DNA of 64,000 nt from an uncultured Clostridia bacterium (GCA_944387385.1 CALXES010000005.1:61119-125118), one strand, 5' to 3'. Numbered from the stretch's first letter, positions 1-8,761 are shown. A program made the numbers and translations. Notes: generated by a model not told the origin, from the sequence alone.

Positions 1-240
1 TTATCTACTAAAAAGACAAAATATTATCATCATTCAGATTTTGGACTTGATGATCTAAAGATGCAAGTTTATGAGATAAGACAAGATAAGAAAAAAATTG
101 ATGAGATAAATAAGAAAAAAGAAGAGAAGGCTAAGAAGATACAAGATAGTAATGTGAAAATACCTTATATGAATTTTGCATTAGTTTTTGTGGTTTGTTT
201 TGTTATTCAGGTTGTTGGAATTTTAATATCAATGATATAA
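1..240 (+). CDS. C-terminal end of an unknown protein with a terminal membrane helix (partial)
   Basis: The frame is open from the first base to a TAA at 238-240, so this is the last 79 codons of a gene that starts outside the window. The visible part has a lysine/glutamate-rich, probably helical stretch (residues 20-50 of the fragment) followed by one hydrophobic segment of about 22 residues that ends at the stop, as in a tail-anchored membrane protein. The stop lies 9 bases before trmB and the trmB ribosome binding site sits in that gap, so the two are probably co-transcribed. I do not recognise the family. Confidence 0.7.
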   Translation, partial: LSTKKTKYYHHSDFGLDDLKMQVYEIRQDKKKIDEINKKKEEKAKKIQDSNVKIPYMNFALVFVVCFVIQVVGILISMI

Positions 241-249
241 GGAGGAATA

Positions 250-888
250 ATGAGAACACGATTTAATCCTAAGGCTATTGAGCAAATGAATTTGTTTGAT
301 AGATATATAAAGGATAAAGAGGCAATACAAAGTATATTGGCAAATAACAAAGGTAAAAAGATATACTTAGAAATTGGAATGGGAAAAGGAGATTTTATTA
401 CACAACTCTCACAGTTAGATAAAGATAATATATATATTGGTGTTGAAGTATCACCGCCAGTTTTAGCATTAGCCGTAAAAAAGTTACAAAGATATGAGGA
501 AGAAAATAATATAAGACTTAATAATTTATATTTTATGTCTTTTGATGCAATAAAGCTGTCAGATATATTTTATGAGGGGCAAATAGAGAAGATATATTTA
601 AATTTTAGTGATCCATGGCCTAAGAAAAAACATGCCAAAAGAAGATTAACTAATGAGAAATTTTTAGAGCAATATAAAAAAGTACTTAAAAAACATGGTC
701 AAATAGAATTTAAGACAGATAATAGAGAGCTTTTTGAATATAGTCTTGTTAGTATGCAAAACTTTGGACTTAAATTTATAGAGGTATATTTGGATTTACA
801 CAAGACAGACATTTTTAATATTCAAACAGAATACGAGAAAAAATTCTCTCCATTTGGTCCAATTTATAAAATAGTTGTGGAATACTAG
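250..888 (+). CDS. trmB: tRNA (guanine-N7-)-methyltransferase TrmB
   Basis: SAM-dependent enzyme that makes N7-methylguanosine at position 46 of tRNA variable loops. The 212-residue length is normal. The SAM-binding motif LEIGMGKGDF is at about residues 40-49, the acidic motif GVEVSPPVL at 64-72, and the family signature NFSDPWPKKKHAKRR with the catalytic Asp at about 118-132. The C-terminal half carries the expected FKTDN motif. The start follows an AGGAGG-type site with good spacing. It follows the partial upstream gene and precedes two tRNA genes. Confidence 0.96.
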   Translation: MRTRFNPKAIEQMNLFDRYIKDKEAIQSILANNKGKKIYLEIGMGKGDFITQLSQLDKDNIYIGVEVSPPVLALAVKKLQRYEEENNIRLNNLYFMSFDAIKLSDIFYEGQIEKIYLNFSDPWPKKKHAKRRLTNEKFLEQYKKVLKKHGQIEFKTDNRELFEYSLVSMQNFGLKFIEVYLDLHKTDIFNIQTEYEKKFSPFGPIYKIVVEY

Positions 889-917
889 GTATTTTTCACA
901 AAATTTTGCATAAAATA

Positions 918-946
918 TTGACAAATAAAGAAAAAGATATTATAAT
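918..946 (+). promoter_or_regulatory. Sigma-A promoter for the tRNA-His/tRNA-Gln pair
   Basis: TTGACA (918-923) and TATAAT (941-946), both perfect consensus, are separated by exactly 17 bp and end 16 bases before the tRNA-His 5' end. Confidence 0.85.
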
Positions 947-962
947 GGAAAAGTACCTGAAT

Positions 963-1039
963 GGTGGATATAGTTCAGTTGGTAGAGCGCCAGTTTGTGG
1001 CACTGGATGTCGTGGGTTCAAGTCCCACTATTCACCCCA
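963..1039 (+). tRNA. tRNA-His (anticodon GTG)
   Basis: Full cloverleaf. The acceptor stem GTGGATA pairs with TATTCAC (one G-U pair), the anticodon loop is TTGTGGC, and the T-arm contains GGTTCAAGTCC. An extra 5' G at 963 faces C73 at 1036, the G-1:C73 pair that identifies histidine tRNAs. The CCA end is encoded (1037-1039). Transcribed from the consensus promoter just upstream, together with the following tRNA-Gln. Confidence 0.96.
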
Positions 1040-1055
1040 GTACTTTTATATATAT

Positions 1056-1130
1056 TGGGCTGTCGCCAAGCGGTAAGGCACTAGACTTTGACTCTAGCAT
1101 GCGCTGGTTCGAATCCAGCCAGCCCAGCCA
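1056..1130 (+). tRNA. tRNA-Gln (anticodon TTG)
   Basis: The acceptor stem TGGGCTG pairs with CAGCCCA. The anticodon stem CTAGA/TCTAG closes the loop CTTTGAC. The T-arm contains GGTTCGAATCC and CCA is encoded at 1128-1130. It lies 16 bases after tRNA-His on the same transcript. Confidence 0.96.
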
Positions 1131-1152
1131 GAAAATAATAGTGTTATTTTTT

Positions 1153-1198
1153 AAAAGAAAGAAAATCCTTGAAATAAAAGGGTTTTCTTTCTTTTTTT
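1153..1198 (+). terminator. Rho-independent terminator of the tRNA operon
   Basis: A stem of about 15 bp (1154-1168 with 1180-1194, one G-U) is followed by a run of T ending at 1198. Confidence 0.85.
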
Positions 1199-1454
1199 AA
1201 TAAGACTATATTTAGTTTCAAACAAAATAGTAATAACAGAAGATGATAAAAATACAATTAATTATAAATTTATAATACAAAATATTTTTGGAAAAAATTC
1301 ACAAATAGAGTATATGACAAGAATAAACGAAATAAATAACTGCGTTATAAATTTAATGGTTAATGGAAAATGTATAGCCGAAGGTACTGATGAAAACAGA
1401 GATAAAGCAAGGCAAAAAGTAGCAAGAGAAACTTGCTTAAAATATATGAAGTGA
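1173..1454 (+). pseudogene. Relic resembling a double-stranded-RNA-binding domain
   Basis: The frame is open from 1173 to a TGA at 1452-1454 but has no ATG, GTG or TTG start before an internal ATG at 1314. The translation, roughly 1210-1451, follows the dsRBD plan seen in RNase III: an N-terminal helix (YKFIIQNIFGKN), a beta-rich centre (CVINLMVNGKCIAEGT) and a C-terminal helix with the typical K/A pattern (RDKARQKVARETCLKYM). A terminator hairpin begins inside the last codons, as for a once-expressed gene. Either a decayed fragment or a very short protein starting at 1314 (46 residues). The fold assignment is by pattern only. Confidence 0.45.
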
Positions 1455-1476
1455 TGTTTTAACATCACTTTTTTCT
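1449..1476 (+). terminator. Rho-independent terminator overlapping the dsRBD relic's stop codon
   Basis: The stem AGTGATGTT pairs perfectly with AACATCACT across a two-base loop, followed by six T. The stop codon lies inside the left arm. From here to 1731 I see only AT-rich intergenic sequence and no further gene. Confidence 0.75.
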
Positions 1477-1731
1477 GTTTATAGAAAACCTCTAGCTATG
1501 CTGATGGAAATTTATTATGCTCCAAAACTTATGTATGAGGGTAAAGTGCTATAATGAATGAAGTCGAGTTTTAGAGTACTTTAAACTTAGATTAGTATAA
1601 AGTATTTTTATTGTATATATTTTTTATTACTTTATTAATTTCTTGCAATCAAAATTCTTTAATGATATTATAATTAAGTAAATTGATTAAATTATTTTGA
1701 TATATTTTATAGTTAATTAATGGGAGGAAAT

Positions 1732-2535
1732 ATGAGTAAACTAAAAAATGCTATTATAGATGAAATAGAAGACTATAAGATATTGCTAAAAAATGTACCA
1801 ACATTAACTATGATATTTTTTGTCCTATCTGTTATATATATGAATATATTTGCAGGCAAAGAATTGCTAAATATAGAATATCTTGCTCTTGATTGTGGGT
1901 TTCTTCTTTCATGGATTAGTTTTTTATGTATGGACATGCTTACTAAAAGATTTGGAGCTAAAGCTGCAATTAAACTTTCATTGCTAGCATTAATAATAAA
2001 TCTAGTATCATGTGTAATATTTTATTTTATGTCGAATATAGGTAATAATTGGGCGGCTTTTTATACATATAATAATGATATTGCAAATGTAGCGCTAAAT
2101 GATACTTTTAGCGGAACGTGGTATGTACTTTTAGGATCTACAATTGCAATGGCTGTGGCTTCTATTGTCAATGCAATTATTAATCAGGCAATAGGAACTT
2201 TGCTAAAAAAGAATAATTTTTTTTCATATGCTATGAGATCATATATATCAACTGCCTTGGGTCAATTTGTAGATAATTTCATATTTTCAATAATTGTATC
2301 AGTAACTTTTTTTGGTTGGAATATCACACAAGTTATTCTTTGCTCAATAACAGGAGCTTTAGCAGAATTATTAGCTGAGGTTGTATTTTCATCTATAGGA
2401 TATAAAGTTTGTAAAAATTGGGAAGAAAGTGGAGTAGGTAAACAATATTTAGATTATTTAGAAAGGAAAAGTGAGAAAAATGAGAGTATTAGTAACAGGA
2501 ACATCAAGTGGAATAGGAAAAGCAATAGCAAATAA
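1732..2535 (+). CDS. VUT family (YhhQ-like) integral membrane transporter
   Basis: Predicted uptake permease of the VUT/DUF165 group, whose YhhQ branch imports queuosine precursors; the substrate here is not proven. About 267 residues with some six hydrophobic segments beginning near residue 25. The family pattern RSYISTALGQFVDNFIF, with the conserved Gln and Asp in a membrane helix, is at about residues 170-186, followed by a helix containing GALAELLAEV. I start at ATG 1732, not 1720, because the GGGAGGAAAT ribosome binding site lies between the two ATGs. The last 56-65 bases overlap the SDR gene. Confidence 0.85.
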   Translation: MSKLKNAIIDEIEDYKILLKNVPTLTMIFFVLSVIYMNIFAGKELLNIEYLALDCGFLLSWISFLCMDMLTKRFGAKAAIKLSLLALIINLVSCVIFYFMSNIGNNWAAFYTYNNDIANVALNDTFSGTWYVLLGSTIAMAVASIVNAIINQAIGTLLKKNNFFSYAMRSYISTALGQFVDNFIFSIIVSVTFFGWNITQVILCSITGALAELLAEVVFSSIGYKVCKNWEESGVGKQYLDYLERKSEKNESISNRNIKWNRKSNSK

Positions 2536-3127
2536 GTTTATTTTAAATGGGCATGAAGTTATAGGAATGGATATAAAAGATTCTACTATTAAAAATGATT
2601 TGTATACGCATATAAAAAAAGATATATGTTCTAAGAATTTGCCAGATATTTCAGATGTAGATATACTTGTAAATAATGCAGGAGTTCAAAATACAGAAAA
2701 TGATATAGACGTTAATTTAAAGGGAACTATTAATATTACGGAAAAATATGGAATACAAGAGAGGATAAAATCTATTGTTTTTATTGCTTCTGCAAGTGCA
2801 TCAACGGGTGCTGAATTTCCAGAATATGCAGCAAGTAAAGGAGGAATGGTTACATACATGAAAAATGTAGCTTTAAGAATTGCTAAGTATAATGCAACTT
2901 CTAACAGTGTATCTGCAGGGGGTGTTATAACACCTCTAAATAATCATATTATTGAAGATCCTAAATTGTGGAAAGATGTTTTAAATGAAACTTTACTTAA
3001 TAAATGGGCTAGTGCAGAGGAAATAGCAGAATTTGTATACTTTCTTTCTGTTAATAATAAAAGTATGACTGGTCAGGATTTATTAATTGATAACGGCGAA
3101 GCTTTAAAATCTAATTTTATTTGGTAA
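2471..3127 (+). CDS. Short-chain dehydrogenase/reductase (SDR) family oxidoreductase
   Basis: NAD(P)-dependent classical SDR. The dinucleotide motif TGTSSGIG is at about residues 9-16, NNAG at 67-70, the catalytic Ser in IASASAST near 107, and the YxxxK pair in YAASKGG near 119-123. At 215-218 residues it is slightly shorter than FabG (about 245). Two starts are possible: GTG 2471, four bases after GGAAAG, and ATG 2480. Both overlap the end of the VUT gene in another frame, so translation is probably coupled. The substrate cannot be told from sequence. Confidence 0.9.
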   Translation: MRKMRVLVTGTSSGIGKAIANKFILNGHEVIGMDIKDSTIKNDLYTHIKKDICSKNLPDISDVDILVNNAGVQNTENDIDVNLKGTINITEKYGIQERIKSIVFIASASASTGAEFPEYAASKGGMVTYMKNVALRIAKYNATSNSVSAGGVITPLNNHIIEDPKLWKDVLNETLLNKWASAEEIAEFVYFLSVNNKSMTGQDLLIDNGEALKSNFIW

Positions 3128-3178
3128 AATAAAAAAATAAATACTTAGTAATAAAATTTATATCATAAATGAAATAAG

Positions 3179-3209
3179 GAGATGTGTACTCGATACATAT
3201 CTCTATTTT
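3179..3209 (+). terminator. Terminator after the SDR gene
   Basis: A 9-bp stem (3179-3187 with 3195-3203, one G-U) with a 7-base loop and a weak T tract. Nothing else is evident between 3128 and 3349. Confidence 0.6.
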
Positions 3210-3349
3210 GGAAAATACATTATATAAAAAATTTGCGCCTAAATTATATCAAAAAAATTTTATTAAAAAAACATTATATATTTAACTTTATATTGATTAT
3301 TTTTTGTATATTATGCTAACATAATTATATGAAAATGGGAGGAATATAT

Positions 3350-4321
3350 ATGGAAAAATCAAAAAGAAAGTCAATAATAACAGTTATAATAATTATATTA
3401 TTTGTTATTTTAGTATGTGTAGGAACATTTTTTGTTGTTACAAGTCTATATGAGAAAAAATTAGAAGAACAAAAGCAAAAAGAAATAGAAGAAAATAGAA
3501 TTTCAACTGAACCACTTTACACATTAGAAGATTATCCAAAAGTTGACGCATCTTTAGCTACACAACCACTTACAAATGCATTTATTAAAAACTTTACAGG
3601 AATAGATGTAGATGAATCAACACTTGAATATACTAATACTCATCCAGCATACGTTAAGTTAATAAATGATGAAGTGGACTTAATTGTTGTTACAGAGCCT
3701 TCAGAAGAAGAACTAGAGCTTGCAGCAGAAAATGGGGTTGAGTTAGAGGTTATTCCTGTTGTAAAAGAAGGATTTGTATTTTATGTTAATGCTTCAAATC
3801 CAGTAGATAATTTAACTCAAGAACAAGTTCAATCAATTTATTCTGGTGAAATTACAAATTGGAAAGATGTTGGTGGAAATGATGAAGAGATAGTTCCTTA
3901 TCAAAGACCTGTAAATTCAGGAAGTCAAACAGGAATGTTATCACTAGTTATGAAAGATAAAACATTAATGGAACCTAAGAAAGAAAATCTATTACAAACA
4001 ATGGCTCAAATTATTAATTATGTTTCATCATATGATAATGGAAAAGATTCAATAGGATATTCATACTATTATTATGCTACAACAATGTTTCAAACAATAG
4101 ATAGTGATGTAGCTAGTAATATAAAGCTATTATCTATAGATGGGGTAGAACCAAATGTGCAAACAATAAAAGATGGTACTTATCCATATACAACAGCATA
4201 CTATATTGTTATAAATAAAGCAGATGGAGAAGATAGCCCAGCAAGAAAGCTAGCAAATGAAATGTTATCTAATAGAGGACAAAAGGTAGCTTTAGATACA
4301 GGATATGTTCCAGTTAAGTAG
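3350..4321 (+). CDS. Membrane-anchored PstS-like phosphate-binding protein
   Basis: Type 2 periplasmic-binding fold of the phosphate-binding (PBP_like_2/PstS) group. An N-terminal helix at about residues 8-28 anchors it; there is no lipobox Cys. The PstS landmark SGEITNWKDVGG is at about 164-175, followed by RPVNSGSQTGML where PstS carries the phosphate-contacting Arg and Ser-Gly. The start is ATG 3350, because GGGAGGA lies between it and the earlier ATG at 3329. No pstCAB genes follow; the next gene, 8 bases on, is another anchored envelope protein. It may therefore sense or bind an anion rather than feed a transporter. Confidence 0.8.
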   Translation: MEKSKRKSIITVIIIILFVILVCVGTFFVVTSLYEKKLEEQKQKEIEENRISTEPLYTLEDYPKVDASLATQPLTNAFIKNFTGIDVDESTLEYTNTHPAYVKLINDEVDLIVVTEPSEEELELAAENGVELEVIPVVKEGFVFYVNASNPVDNLTQEQVQSIYSGEITNWKDVGGNDEEIVPYQRPVNSGSQTGMLSLVMKDKTLMEPKKENLLQTMAQIINYVSSYDNGKDSIGYSYYYYATTMFQTIDSDVASNIKLLSIDGVEPNVQTIKDGTYPYTTAYYIVINKADGEDSPARKLANEMLSNRGQKVALDTGYVPVK

Positions 4322-4329
4322 GTGATTAT

Positions 4330-6054
4330 ATGGAAGACGAAAGAAAGAGAACGGGAAGTAAAGGAAAGCAAGAAAAAAAGGGTATAGAACAGTCAAATAC
4401 TGTTGAACTTGATATAATAAAAGAAGAAAAAATAACAGATAATAGAGAAGAAAATAAAGATGATATAAAAAAAGAAGAACCTAAAAAAGAAATTAATATT
4501 GAATCAAAAACTAACAAGGAGATAAAAAACAAAAAAAGAAAAATTAAATTAACAAAACAAAGTGTAGCAGTTATAATAATTATACTTGCTTGTATAGTTA
4601 TAACAGTATGTTTAATTGTACTGCAAATTAGAAAGTTAAATGAAGAATATAATAATGATGATAAAGTATCAGAAGTATTTGAAGATGAAAATAAAAAAGA
4701 AGATCCAGATTTACAATATGTAGTAGGAGAAAATGATACTTTAGATTATAATGATTTGAGCTATGAAACAGTATATGTAATTGACGGTGTTGAAACAACA
4801 GATAGAAATGTATATCAAAGTACATCTGTTAATGCAACAAGTGTATATTCATATATAAGAATATCTGGCTTAAAAGATAAAAATATTGAAAATAAAATTA
4901 ATGAAGAAATAAAAAATGCTGTATATAGTTTCGCTATAACTACTTCTGAAGGAAAAAGTAATTCTAATGCAAATATTGTGGGAAACTTTAATAATATTTT
5001 ATCTATAGCTGTTATAGCAAGAGATAATGCTTATGCAATAACTAAAGGATTAAATTTTGATTTGAATACAGGTGAAAAATTTTCTTTTGAAGATGTATTT
5101 ACAAAGTCTGCACCAATAGTTAGTATTTTAACTAGTGCATATAATAAGAATTTAGCATGGGATATAGATTTGTCTTCAGAAGGATTAACAGATGAAGAAT
5201 ATTTTGCCAAAAGAGCAGAGCTATATAATATGAATAATAGGGATACTTCTGAATATGAAGATTCAATATTTACTGTATCAAAATGGTATGATAATAATAA
5301 AGGAAATATTGAATTTACAGTTTCACCTACAGCACTTAGAATATATAATGTAGATATTAAGGATAATAATTATACACTTACAATTCCTTTATATGAAAAT
5401 AATTATTGTGTGGCAATATATAAAAGATTTAAAGGTGAAAATTTATTTACTAGTGATATAAATGGTGAAGGTTATATTCCATTTTCTATGCCTATGAGTC
5501 ATTATTCTGGTTGTGCAAAAGATAGAGCATTAGATTATGGAATGAAATCAGATAATTTATTTGTAGATTTTTGTATTTCAAGTTATACAATAATACCAGA
5601 AAGTGATGCTACTAAAAAAATTTATGATTCACTTAAGGTCTTTGAACAAAACATAATATTAGAAGAAACAAAAAAGGCAAATTCTAATCTTTCAAAAGGA
5701 TATATAGTTCAAGGAACTATGTCTGTATATGATCGTACCAATAGCGTTAATAGTTATGATTATAGAGTAGATGGATATACAATCCCATATTATATGGGAC
5801 AAATATATACAGATTGTGTAGAAATAGATATAAATGATTTTAAAAATTTAAATGAATTACTGGCTAAAGCAGCATTAACACCTACAGCTTCGGCAGATCC
5901 AGTTACAGTAAGATCAAGATTACGTATAGAAAATCAAGCTGATATTGGATATGGAGAAAGTAAATATTATTACTTTGATGCAGAAGGAAATTATTTAGGT
6001 GATGATATTGGAGTTGTAAAGGACACTAATAAGAGTAATTATAATCCAAGTTAA
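4330..6054 (+). CDS. Membrane-anchored protein with DUF4163/DUF3298-like extracellular domain
   Basis: 574 residues. The first 75 are very charged (Lys/Glu/Asp) and presumably cytosolic, a single membrane helix is at about 77-97, and the rest is extracellular. The segment SYIRISGLKDKNIENKIN (about 174-191) followed by LNTGEKFSFEDVF matches the DUF4163 plus DUF3298 arrangement seen in PdaC, RsiV and related proteins. That arrangement is associated with anti-sigma or deacetylase proteins, but no deacetylase domain is present. The start is 8 bases after the PstS-like stop, so the two form an operon and probably act together at the cell surface. Function unknown. Confidence 0.7.
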   Translation: MEDERKRTGSKGKQEKKGIEQSNTVELDIIKEEKITDNREENKDDIKKEEPKKEINIESKTNKEIKNKKRKIKLTKQSVAVIIIILACIVITVCLIVLQIRKLNEEYNNDDKVSEVFEDENKKEDPDLQYVVGENDTLDYNDLSYETVYVIDGVETTDRNVYQSTSVNATSVYSYIRISGLKDKNIENKINEEIKNAVYSFAITTSEGKSNSNANIVGNFNNILSIAVIARDNAYAITKGLNFDLNTGEKFSFEDVFTKSAPIVSILTSAYNKNLAWDIDLSSEGLTDEEYFAKRAELYNMNNRDTSEYEDSIFTVSKWYDNNKGNIEFTVSPTALRIYNVDIKDNNYTLTIPLYENNYCVAIYKRFKGENLFTSDINGEGYIPFSMPMSHYSGCAKDRALDYGMKSDNLFVDFCISSYTIIPESDATKKIYDSLKVFEQNIILEETKKANSNLSKGYIVQGTMSVYDRTNSVNSYDYRVDGYTIPYYMGQIYTDCVEIDINDFKNLNELLAKAALTPTASADPVTVRSRLRIENQADIGYGESKYYYFDAEGNYLGDDIGVVKDTNKSNYNPS

Positions 6055-6064
6055 ACATTATTTT

Positions 6065-6098
6065 AAAAGAAGATGAAATTTAAATTTCATCTTCTTTT
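6065..6098. terminator. Strong bidirectional terminator hairpin
   Basis: AAAAGAAGATGAAATTT and its near-perfect complement form a stem of about 16 bp ending in TTTT. Confidence 0.8.
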
Positions 6099-6184
6099 AT
6101 ATATATAAATTTATATAAAATCTATTGATTTAGAGTATATTAAAGGTGTATAAAATAATAAAGGAAAATATAGGAGGTAATTTT

Positions 6185-6703
6185 ATGAATGATTTAAAAA
6201 ATAAAAAATCTTTAGTTATATATTTTTCACATAATGGTGAAAATTATATGGCAGATGGTATTAGAAATATAGATAAGGGAAATACAGAAATTATTGCAGA
6301 ATATATAAAGGATATAATTGGTGCAGATCTTTTTAAAGTTGAGTCAGAAAAAGAATATCCATACAATTATCGTGAATGTTGTAATGTGGCAAGAGATGAG
6401 CTAAAAAATGGTGCAAGACCTAAATTAAAAGAAGAGCTAAAATCAGTTGATAATTATGATGTAATATATATAGGCTATCCGATATGGTACGGAACAATGC
6501 CTATGCCTTTATTTACTCAACTAGAAAAACTAGATTTTAATGGAAAAATCATTAGACCGTTTGCTACACATGAAGGTTCTGGTATAGCAAATAGTCAAAG
6601 AGATATTAAAAATATATGCAAAGGTGCGATAGTTTTAGATGGAATTGCTATTAGAGGAAGTAATGTATATAACGCAAAAGAGGAAATAGAAAATTGGTTA
6701 TAG
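6185..6703 (+). CDS. Flavodoxin family protein
   Basis: FMN-binding electron carrier or small flavoreductase, 172 residues. The N-terminal phosphate loop IYFSHNGENY (about residues 11-20) matches the flavodoxin subgroup with an S/T-x-T/N-G-E/N loop. IGYPIWYGTMPMP (about 99-111) forms the flavin-flanking loop, and FATHEGSGIANS is at about 127-138. The start at ATG 6185 has AGGAGG seven to eight bases upstream; the longer frame from 6146 contains that site. It stands alone between a terminator and the phasin-like gene. Confidence 0.88.
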   Translation: MNDLKNKKSLVIYFSHNGENYMADGIRNIDKGNTEIIAEYIKDIIGADLFKVESEKEYPYNYRECCNVARDELKNGARPKLKEELKSVDNYDVIYIGYPIWYGTMPMPLFTQLEKLDFNGKIIRPFATHEGSGIANSQRDIKNICKGAIVLDGIAIRGSNVYNAKEEIENWL

Positions 6704-6801
6704 GTGTATTTAATTAAATTTTTTATTTTATATATTTAATAATTTATGTTTATTTTTATTTTTTTTAATGATATAATTATAGCGAAAGGTGGATGATATA
6801 A

Positions 6802-7104
6802 ATGAAAGACGAATTAAAAAATGTTTTACTAATGGGACTAGGTGCTATTTCTTTAACAGGAGAAAAAGCAAATGAATTAAAAAAAGAACTACTAGAAAAA
6901 GGAGAAGCTTTGTATAAAGAAGGAAGCATAAAAAATGAAGAGTTAAAGAGAGAAATAAAAGATAAAATAAAAGAAAATGTTACAGTTGAAGTTGCGCCAA
7001 CTAGTAAAGAAGATATTGCTGAGATAATAAAAAATATGAGTGATGAAGATAAGAAAGAATTAGAGAAACTTTTAAAAACAAAAGAGGATAAAAAAGAAGA
7101 ATAA
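6802..7104 (+). CDS. Phasin-like coiled-coil protein upstream of a UbiB kinase
   Basis: 100 residues: a short hydrophobic amphipathic start (VLLMGLGAISLTGEKANEL) followed by Lys/Glu-rich helices to the C-terminus. This resembles the PhaF/phasin-like proteins found next to AarF/UbiB kinases in Firmicutes. A TATAAT and an AAAGGTGG ribosome binding site precede the ATG. The kinase gene begins 16-28 bases downstream. Role unproven; probably a partner or membrane adaptor of the kinase. Confidence 0.75.
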   Translation: MKDELKNVLLMGLGAISLTGEKANELKKELLEKGEALYKEGSIKNEELKREIKDKIKENVTVEVAPTSKEDIAEIIKNMSDEDKKELEKLLKTKEDKKEE

Positions 7105-7132
7105 TTTTAAATTATAAAGGTTGATATTGATT

Positions 7133-8677
7133 ATGAAGGAAAAAGAAAGACTAAAAGAAATTATATCTATACTAAAAGATAGTAATATTTTGTCTGGTAT
7201 TACACCAGATAAAGTTTATGATGTGATTTCAAAATTAGGCCCTACATTTATAAAAATGGGGCAGATTATTTCTAACAGATACGATATCCTACCAAAAGAG
7301 TACTGTGATGTTTTAGCTAAACTTAGATCTGATGTTAACCCTATGAGTTTTATAGATGTAAAGGAAATACTTGAAGAGGAATATGGAAATATTTATGATA
7401 TATTTTTATCTATAGATCAAGAATGTTTAGGTTCCGCATCGATTGCCCAAGTACATAGGGCAAAACTAAAAAATGGTGAAGATGTAGTTATTAAAGTTCA
7501 AAGAAATAATATATATGAAACAATGTCCTTAGATGTTAAGCTTCTTAAGAAGGCAATAAGCATTTTACATTTAAATAGTATAATAAAAGTTATAAATTTA
7601 GATGAAGTAATAGATGAAATGTTTAACTTAGCAAAAGAGGAAATGAACTTTGAAATTGAAGCAAGTCATTTAGAAGAATTTAGAGAAAATAATAAAGAAA
7701 TAAATTATGTAGATGCCCCTTTTGTATATAAAAATTTAGTTACAAAACGTACATTGGTAATGGAATATATTGATGGAATAAAGTTAGATGAGATAGATAA
7801 ATTAAAAGAAAATGGATATGATTTAAAAGAAATAGGTTTAAAGCTTGCAAATAATTATATAAAACAAGCTGTTGATGATGGTTTTTATCATGCTGATCCG
7901 CATCCAGATAATATTGTAATAAGAGAAGGAAAAATAATCTTTTTAGATCTTGGAATGATGGGAAGACTAAGTACAAGAAATAGGTCATTACTTAAAGATT
8001 GCATGAAAGCTATAGTAAAAGATGATGTATATGAAGTTGAAAGGGTGCTTCTTAATATGTCAACATCATATGGTGACATAGATCATACCAAACTTAGAGC
8101 AGATATACAAAAAATTATAGATAAGAGTGCGGATATGAATTTAAAAGATATAGATATTCTTGAGTTTATAAATAGTATGTTTGCAATGTTAAAAGAAAAT
8201 AAGATTAAGCTTAATAGGAATATTACTATGCTAATTAGAGGTATAGGTGTAATTGAAGGAACATTAGGATTAATATCACCAGATATAAGTCTTTTTGTTG
8301 TTCTTACAAATAAAATAAAAGAAGAAAGTTTATCTGAAATCTTATCTAAAGAGGCACTAATAAAAACTAGTAGAAATATAATTAATGCTTCAAATACACT
8401 ACCTAAAATTCCAAATGAACTATTAAATTTAATATCAGATATAAATAAAGGTGAAACCAAGTTTGATATAGAAATGAGTAATTCAGGAAAGCAAATAGAT
8501 AAACTAGAGGTGATGTTACATCAACTTGTAGTTGGAATACTTGATGCTGCATTATTACTTGGTGCAAGTATGGTAAATAATGTGATTTTGAGAAATATAT
8601 ATATTATACTCGCAGCTATACTTACTATTTGGTTAGTTTTTAGAATGATTATAGACAGAATACACAAAGGATTATAA
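7133..8677 (+). CDS. ABC1/UbiB (AarF) family atypical kinase
   Basis: Atypical protein-kinase-like ATPase linked to isoprenoid lipids. The UbiB-specific KxGQ motif is in FIKMGQ (about residue 40). The Ala-rich nucleotide loop is GSASIAQVH (about 102-110), followed by VVIKVQR with the ATP lysine. The catalytic loop is FYHADPHPDNI (about 254-264) and the metal motif is FLDLGMMG (about 273-280). Two hydrophobic helices end the protein. Start choice is uncertain: TTG 7121, TTG 7127 and ATG 7133 are all in frame after AAAGG, and I take the ATG. The organism need not make quinones; clostridial UbiB proteins occur without them. Confidence 0.9.
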   Translation: MKEKERLKEIISILKDSNILSGITPDKVYDVISKLGPTFIKMGQIISNRYDILPKEYCDVLAKLRSDVNPMSFIDVKEILEEEYGNIYDIFLSIDQECLGSASIAQVHRAKLKNGEDVVIKVQRNNIYETMSLDVKLLKKAISILHLNSIIKVINLDEVIDEMFNLAKEEMNFEIEASHLEEFRENNKEINYVDAPFVYKNLVTKRTLVMEYIDGIKLDEIDKLKENGYDLKEIGLKLANNYIKQAVDDGFYHADPHPDNIVIREGKIIFLDLGMMGRLSTRNRSLLKDCMKAIVKDDVYEVERVLLNMSTSYGDIDHTKLRADIQKIIDKSADMNLKDIDILEFINSMFAMLKENKIKLNRNITMLIRGIGVIEGTLGLISPDISLFVVLTNKIKEESLSEILSKEALIKTSRNIINASNTLPKIPNELLNLISDINKGETKFDIEMSNSGKQIDKLEVMLHQLVVGILDAALLLGASMVNNVILRNIYIILAAILTIWLVFRMIIDRIHKGL

Positions 8678-8700
8678 AAGGAGAGAAATCTCCTTTTTTA
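8677..8700 (+). terminator. Terminator after the UbiB kinase gene
   Basis: AAAGGAGA-GAAA-TCTCCTTT hairpin with six T. Confidence 0.85.
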
Positions 8701-8761
8701 CATTGGGAAAGTTGAAATTATTTTTATGAAAATATATAATATATAGAAAATGGAGGATGAC

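Noticed and set aside
961..1200. 79-codon plus-strand ORF over the tRNA genes
   Set aside because: It runs through both tRNA genes and the terminator; the RNA genes explain the sequence.
1262..1468. 68-codon minus-strand ORF opposite the dsRBD relic
   Set aside because: No ribosome binding site, hydrophobic antisense composition typical of shadows, and it crosses the terminator.
1477..1731. Possible small RNA or gene between the dsRBD relic and the VUT transporter
   Set aside because: AT-rich, no ribosome binding site, no hairpin with T tract and no open frame of note.
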